Source of the DNA: NORP110 sp051251595
GTDB lineage: Bacteria; Pseudomonadota; Alphaproteobacteria; Rhodobacterales; Rhodobacteraceae
Length of the DNA: 64,000 nt
NCBI GenBank assembly: GCA_051251595.1
Contig: JBPOFA010000003.1
Span: 248,001 to 312,000 of the forward strand
Reading direction: 5' to 3'
Each line of letters begins with the position of its first letter. The stretch's first letter is position 1. The translations under genes and the position numbers were made by a program. Below the pieces are notes generated by a model that made no database searches, was not told the DNA's origin, and worked only from the letters and a program-made list of their open reading frames with translations. Below, in pieces: positions 60,418-64,000 of the stretch.

Positions 60418-60762
60418 ATGCGCTATATTAAATACGCCTTTTTGGCTGCTTTGGCCGTGATCCTGATCTCGGTCGCATTGGCGAATCGTGACACCGTGAC
60501 CTTGCGTGTGTTCACAGACGGCTTGGCGAATGTCGTCGGTGTGCAGAACACCATAACGCTTCCGTTGTTTATTGTGATCTTCGCCAGCATCATTGTTGGC
60601 ATTCTCATCGGGTTTGTCTGGGAATGGTTCCGCGAGCATAAGCACCGCGTCGATGCCAGCCAACAGCGCAAAGCCAGGGAACGGCTGGAAAAACAGGTCG
60701 GTCAGATGAAGACCGACAAAAGCGCGCCAAAAGACGATGTTCTTGCATTGCTGGAACAATAA
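60418..60762 (+). CDS. lapA: LapA-family (DUF1049) membrane protein
   Basis: A 114-residue protein with two hydrophobic helices (about 5-22 and 47-68) and a charged, probably coiled-coil tail (A-R-E-R-L-E-K-Q-V-G-Q-M-K). N-R-D-T-V-T-L-R-V-F after helix 1 is typical of LapA, an inner-membrane protein linked to lipopolysaccharide assembly and LpxC control. Twelve bases after ihfB, as in many proteobacteria. Confidence 0.85.
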   Translation: MRYIKYAFLAALAVILISVALANRDTVTLRVFTDGLANVVGVQNTITLPLFIVIFASIIVGILIGFVWEWFREHKHRVDASQQRKARERLEKQVGQMKTDKSAPKDDVLALLEQ

Positions 60763-60777
60763 GCGTTAGGGCAGGGC

Positions 60778-61422
60778 ATGGGCCTTGATATCAAAGTAAA
60801 AATTTGCGGGTTGTCCGATCCGGAACATGTGGCCGTCGCCGCCGATGCAGGTGCCGCCTATATCGGTTTTGTCTTTGTGGAAAAGTCACCCCGCTATGTA
60901 ACACTCGAACAGGCCGCCGCACTGGCCCTCGACGTGCCTCCCGGGGTGGCCAAGGTCGCCCTGACGCTGGATGCAGACAATGCCACGCTGGACCAGATCA
61001 CCCAAACCGTTCCCCTGGACATGTTGCAGCTGCACGGCTCTGAAACCCCAGAGCGGGTGGCAGAGGTCCGCGCCCGCTATGGCCTGCCGGTGATCAAGGC
61101 CGTAGGCATCGCTGATGCCTCTGATCTGCCCGCTTTGCTGGACTATGGCCGCGTGGCGGATCAGCTGTTGGTGGACACGAAACCATCCGCAAAGGATGAT
61201 CTGCCCGGCGGAAACGGTGTTCCGTTCAACTGGAACCTGCTGACCGGGCTGCGTTGGCCTGTGCCCTGGATGCTGGCCGGAGGCCTGACCGCTGACAACG
61301 TCGCCGAGGCTATTCGCGTAACCGGTACCAAACAGGTTGATCTGTCCTCTGCTGTGGAAAGCGCGCCGGGCGTCAAGGAGTCCGGCCTGATCCGCGACTT
61401 TATGAAGGCCGCGCTGGCCTGA
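60778..61422 (+). CDS. trpF: Phosphoribosylanthranilate isomerase
   Basis: A 214-residue TIM barrel of tryptophan synthesis. Catalytic Cys is in K-I-C-G-L near the start, and the phosphate and Asp regions are L-Q-L-H-G-S-E-T-P, L-L-V-D-T-K-P and L-A-G-G-L-T-A-D-N-V. The C-terminal V-D-L-S-S-A-V-E-S carries A where G is usual. Sixteen bases after lapA. Confidence 0.95.
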   Translation: MGLDIKVKICGLSDPEHVAVAADAGAAYIGFVFVEKSPRYVTLEQAAALALDVPPGVAKVALTLDADNATLDQITQTVPLDMLQLHGSETPERVAEVRARYGLPVIKAVGIADASDLPALLDYGRVADQLLVDTKPSAKDDLPGGNGVPFNWNLLTGLRWPVPWMLAGGLTADNVAEAIRVTGTKQVDLSSAVESAPGVKESGLIRDFMKAALA

Positions 61423-61446
61423 AGTGACCGCCTGTCTTGCGGCTGA

Positions 61447-61548
61447 TACAGCCGACAACACACATCAAAACGTGCCCGGGCATATGCGATTTACGAACAG
61501 CTTGGCTTTACGCCATCCCATGTAGGCTATAAACGCAATCTGGACTGA
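61447..61548 (+). pseudogene. Remnant of a GNAT acetyltransferase gene (3' end only)
   Basis: The 140-base gap between trpF and trpB contains an in-frame piece ending A-Y-A-I-Y-E-Q-L-G-F-T-P-S-H-V-G-Y-K and N-L-D before a stop. This pattern (A-x-x-x-Y-x-x-L-G-F) is the motif B tail of GNAT acetyltransferases. No start codon or acetyl-CoA site precedes it and an in-frame stop lies at 61444-61446, so it is a truncated relic. Confidence 0.55.
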
Positions 61549-61562
61549 CAAGAGGTGCGACA

Positions 61563-62801
61563 ATGGCCGACGATCTTTACAACAGCTTTATGAATGGACC
61601 GGATGAAAACGGCCGGTTTGGCGATTTTGGGGGGCGGTTCGTATCAGAAACACTGATGCCGCTGATCTTATCCCTCGAGGAAGAATACGAACGCGCCAAA
61701 CTCGATGAAAGCTTCTGGGCCGAAATGGATGACCTTTGGGAACATTACGTGGGTCGCCCGTCACCGCTCTACCACGCTGAACGGCTCAGCGATCATCTGG
61801 GCGGTGCCAAGATCTATATGAAGCGGGATGAGCTGAACCACACCGGCGCGCATAAGATCAACAACGTGCTGGGCCAGATCCTGTTGGCGCGACGCATGGG
61901 CAAGACCCGGATCATCGCTGAAACCGGGGCGGGGCAGCACGGCGTTGCAACGGCGACGGTCTGCGCGCGCTTTGGTCTGAAATGCATCGTCTATATGGGC
62001 GCACATGACGTTGAACGTCAGGCCCCGAACGTGTTCCGCATGCGCCTGCTGGGCGCAGAGGTCGTGTCCGTCACATCCGGGCGCGGCACGCTCAAGGACG
62101 CGATGAACGACGCGCTGCGCGACTGGGTGACCAATGTGCGCGACACGTTCTATTGCATCGGCACCGTGGCCGGACCGCACCCATACCCGGCCATGGTTCG
62201 CGATTTCCAGTCGATCATCGGCAAAGAGGTCCGCACCCAACTTGCCGCGCAAGAGGGCGAAGGCCGTCTGCCCGATACGCTGATTGCGGCCATCGGCGGT
62301 GGTTCTAACGCAATGGGGCTGTTCTTCCCGTTTCTTGATGACCCGTCGGTACGGATCATCGGGGTAGAGGCTGGCGGCAAAGGCGTGAACGACAAGTTCG
62401 AACATTGCGCATCCCTGACAGGCGGGCGTCCCGGCGTGCTGCACGGCAACCGGACCTATCTGTTGCAAGACGATGATGGCCAAATCCTGGAAGGATTTTC
62501 CATCTCGGCCGGGCTGGATTATCCTGGCATCGGGCCAGAGCATTCCTGGCTGCATGAAACCAAGCGCGCAGAATATGTGTCCATTACCGACAAAGAAGCG
62601 CTAGAGGCGTTTCAGCTCAGCTGTGCTCTGGAAGGGATCATTCCCGCGCTGGAACCCAGCCACGCCTTGGCCCATGTGATGAAAATCGCGCCGGATTTGC
62701 CCAAGGACCATATCATCGTGATGAATATGTGTGGGCGCGGCGACAAGGATATCTTTACCGTCGCCAAGCATCTGGGCGTTAAGATCGACGTGGGCGGTTA
62801 A
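61563..62801 (+). CDS. trpB: Tryptophan synthase beta subunit
   Basis: A 412-residue PLP enzyme joining indole and serine. The PLP lysine is in N-H-T-G-A-H-K-I-N-N, the glutamate loop is E-T-G-A-G-Q-H-G-V-A and the phosphate loop is G-G-G-S-N-A-M-G. ATG 61563 with AGAGGTG upstream. trpA is not next to it and the gene converges on pth. Confidence 0.97.
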   Translation: MADDLYNSFMNGPDENGRFGDFGGRFVSETLMPLILSLEEEYERAKLDESFWAEMDDLWEHYVGRPSPLYHAERLSDHLGGAKIYMKRDELNHTGAHKINNVLGQILLARRMGKTRIIAETGAGQHGVATATVCARFGLKCIVYMGAHDVERQAPNVFRMRLLGAEVVSVTSGRGTLKDAMNDALRDWVTNVRDTFYCIGTVAGPHPYPAMVRDFQSIIGKEVRTQLAAQEGEGRLPDTLIAAIGGGSNAMGLFFPFLDDPSVRIIGVEAGGKGVNDKFEHCASLTGGRPGVLHGNRTYLLQDDDGQILEGFSISAGLDYPGIGPEHSWLHETKRAEYVSITDKEALEAFQLSCALEGIIPALEPSHALAHVMKIAPDLPKDHIIVMNMCGRGDKDIFTVAKHLGVKIDVGG

Positions 62802-62818
62802 CCCCGCCTGCGTTTGGC

Positions 62819-63523
62819 CTAACGGAATTTATCGATCAGTTTTTGCAAGGGGCTGACCTCTGACGCGGGGTCCGGCTCTGGCGCTTTTGCCGCAGGCTTG
62901 GGCGTCGGCTTGGCCTTGGGCGTCGCTGCCGGTTTCGCAGTGGTCGAAGACCGCGGCGGGGCCACGCGCAGGGCCACAGCGTTCAGAAAACGCCCGCTGT
63001 CCCCTTCGGCCAAATCCTTGGCCCCATCTCCAATGCCACGCAGCAGATCGTCCAGCCAGTCCTGATCCGCCTTGGAAAAATCATGCAACACATAGCCCGG
63101 CACCCGGTCTTTGTGGCCCGGATGGCCCACGCCAATGCGCACGCGGGAATAATGCGGGCTGATATGCTGATGGATGGAGCGCAAGCCATTATGCCCGGCA
63201 TGTCCACCGCCATCCTTCACCCGGCACTTGCCCGGTGCCAGATCGATTTCGTCATGAAATACAGTGACATCGGTGCTGTCGAGCTTGTAAAACCGCATCG
63301 CTTCACTGACCGATTGCCCAGAGAGGTTCATGAAGGTTTCAGGCTTGAGCAGCACAATCTTTTCACGGCCCAATTTGCCCTCGGAAACCTTGCCCTGAAA
63401 CTTTGCCCGCCATGGGGCAAAGCCATGATCCGCCGCGATCTGATCCACGGCCATAAACCCGACATTGTGACGGTTCTGCGCATATTTGGGCCCCGGATTC
63501 CCGAGACCAACAAAAAGTTTCAT
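62819..63523 (-). CDS. pth: Peptidyl-tRNA hydrolase with a low-complexity tail
   Basis: A 234-residue enzyme releasing tRNA from stalled peptidyl-tRNA. G-L-G-N-P-G-P-K-Y, the catalytic His in R-H-N-V-G-F (about 20), F-M-N-L-S-G and the Asp in H-D-E-I-D-L (about 93) are standard. After about residue 188 a Pro/Ala/Lys-rich tail (K-P-T-P-K-P-A-A-K) extends beyond the usual ~190 residues and ends L-Q-K-L-I-D-K-F-R. ATG 63523 begins directly at the fold. Confidence 0.94.
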   Translation of the reverse strand: MKLFVGLGNPGPKYAQNRHNVGFMAVDQIAADHGFAPWRAKFQGKVSEGKLGREKIVLLKPETFMNLSGQSVSEAMRFYKLDSTDVTVFHDEIDLAPGKCRVKDGGGHAGHNGLRSIHQHISPHYSRVRIGVGHPGHKDRVPGYVLHDFSKADQDWLDDLLRGIGDGAKDLAEGDSGRFLNAVALRVAPPRSSTTAKPAATPKAKPTPKPAAKAPEPDPASEVSPLQKLIDKFR

Positions 63524-63585
63524 CTGATTTTCCCTTTGGCGCGTTGCGGGCAGATTAGCGGTTAGGGCAGGGGCGGGCAACGCCC

Positions 63586-63619
63586 CTTAAAACGAAACAC
63601 GGGGCCCAAGGGCCCCGTG
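63586..63619 (-). terminator. Rho-independent terminator of rplY
   Basis: CACGGGGCCC (63598-63607) and GGGCCCCGTG (63610-63619) form a perfect 10-bp stem with a 2-base loop (probably opening to four). On minus it is followed by TTTCGTTTTA. It lies directly after rplY and before pth. Confidence 0.85.
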
Positions 63620-63643
63620 CTGCAATACGATGTGAAACCGTTT

Positions 63644-64000
63644 TTATTCTTCGGCGGCTGCTTCTGGCGCGGCCTCTTCACCGGCTTCTGAATCTGCACC
63701 ATCTTCGTCTTCGTCATCAGATGACCGCAAAGCGCTTGGCGCCGAGATATTCGCAATCACAAAGTCACGATCGATCGTTGGCTTAGCGCCAGCGGGCAAT
63801 GTAACGTCAGAGATATGTGCGATATCGCCGATATCCATCTCACCCAGATCAATCTGGATGCTTTCTGGAATATCGCCAGCTGTCACAGTCAGTTCCACCT
63901 CAGGGCGCACAACCGTAAGAACGCCGCCCTTTTTGATGCCTGGTGCTGTTTCTTCGTTGATGAACTCAACTGGAATAAACAGTGCGATTTGTGTTGTCCG
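63644..64000 (-). CDS. rplY: 50S ribosomal protein L25/general stress protein Ctc (5' part outside window)
   Basis: The last 118 residues of a long-form (TL5/CTC type) L25, which binds 5S rRNA. Recognised from V-E-F-I-N-E-E-T-A-P-G-I-K-K-G-G-V-L, V-R-P-E-V-E-L-T-V and I-D-L-G-E-M-D-I-G-D-I-A-H-I-S-D-V. The end is a long acidic/Ala tail (D-D-E-D-E-D-G-A-D and E-A-A-P-E-A-A-A-E-E), common in alphaproteobacterial L25. The frame stays open to the window edge. Confidence 0.93.
   Translation of the reverse strand, partial: RTTQIALFIPVEFINEETAPGIKKGGVLTVVRPEVELTVTAGDIPESIQIDLGEMDIGDIAHISDVTLPAGAKPTIDRDFVIANISAPSALRSSDDEDEDGADSEAGEEAAPEAAAEE

Overview
The window is a chromosomal segment of a marine alphaproteobacterium of the order Rhodobacterales (Roseobacter group). 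This rests on several independent markers: a SAM/SAH-type riboswitch ahead of metK, which is known from this order; an irr gene divergent from a fabA-fabB-fabI cluster; a phosphatidylcholine synthase; the gene order ihfB-lapA-trpF-trpB; and a complete pobA-pcaDCHG-pcaB aromatic block. I cannot name a genus. Apart from one accessory catabolic block the content is ordinary core genome. I see no prophage, insertion sequence, integron or CRISPR array.

Layout. 1-7075: the tail of a sulfatase, a GMC-type FAD oxidoreductase and a five-domain peptide-type ABC importer (binding protein, two permeases, a fused double ATPase), all on + and closely spaced, so probably one uptake-and-degradation operon. 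7177-11271: a 48-codon small ORF, truA, and a YcjX / acetyltransferase / YcjF-like group. 11469-23587: housekeeping genes (ileS, an EamA permease, pcs, xerC, a DUF484 gene, priA, a membrane-anchored NYN ribonuclease, a cupin, uvrB). 23588-24428: a non-coding interval with a convincing small-RNA locus, an NDUFS4-like complex I subunit and tRNA-Arg(TCT).

24551-34803 is the accessory block, all on minus: an enolase-superfamily enzyme, a zinc alcohol dehydrogenase and a TetA-like MFS carrier, followed by a tightly overlapping operon transcribed from the right (pobA, pcaD, pcaC, pcaH, pcaG, an alpha/beta hydrolase, a BKACE enzyme, pcaB). It encodes conversion of 4-hydroxybenzoate to 3-oxoadipate. 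The classical last genes pcaIJ and pcaF are absent here, and a beta-keto acid cleavage enzyme sits in the operon instead, so succinyl-CoA may be formed by direct cleavage with acetyl-CoA. An 11-bp perfect palindrome lies at the pobA promoter.

34896-43011: an EEP-family hydrolase, a threonine dehydratase/hydrolase pair, an M50 protease, the fabA-fabB-fabI unsaturated fatty acid cluster, irr and a conserved protein of unknown function. 43094-51706: miaB, an OmpA-like protein and a lipoprotein that share a short Cys-Trp module, the conserved phoH-ybeY-corC-lnt run, then riboswitch-metK and trmB. 51797-64000: aroA, a small membrane protein, cmk, an FMN-riboswitch-controlled riboflavin permease (ribN), an AbrB-type membrane protein, ybdK, rpsA with a structured leader, ihfB, lapA, trpF, a remnant of an acetyltransferase, trpB, pth and the 3' part of rplY. 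Function assignments are by motif recognition alone; no database search was run.
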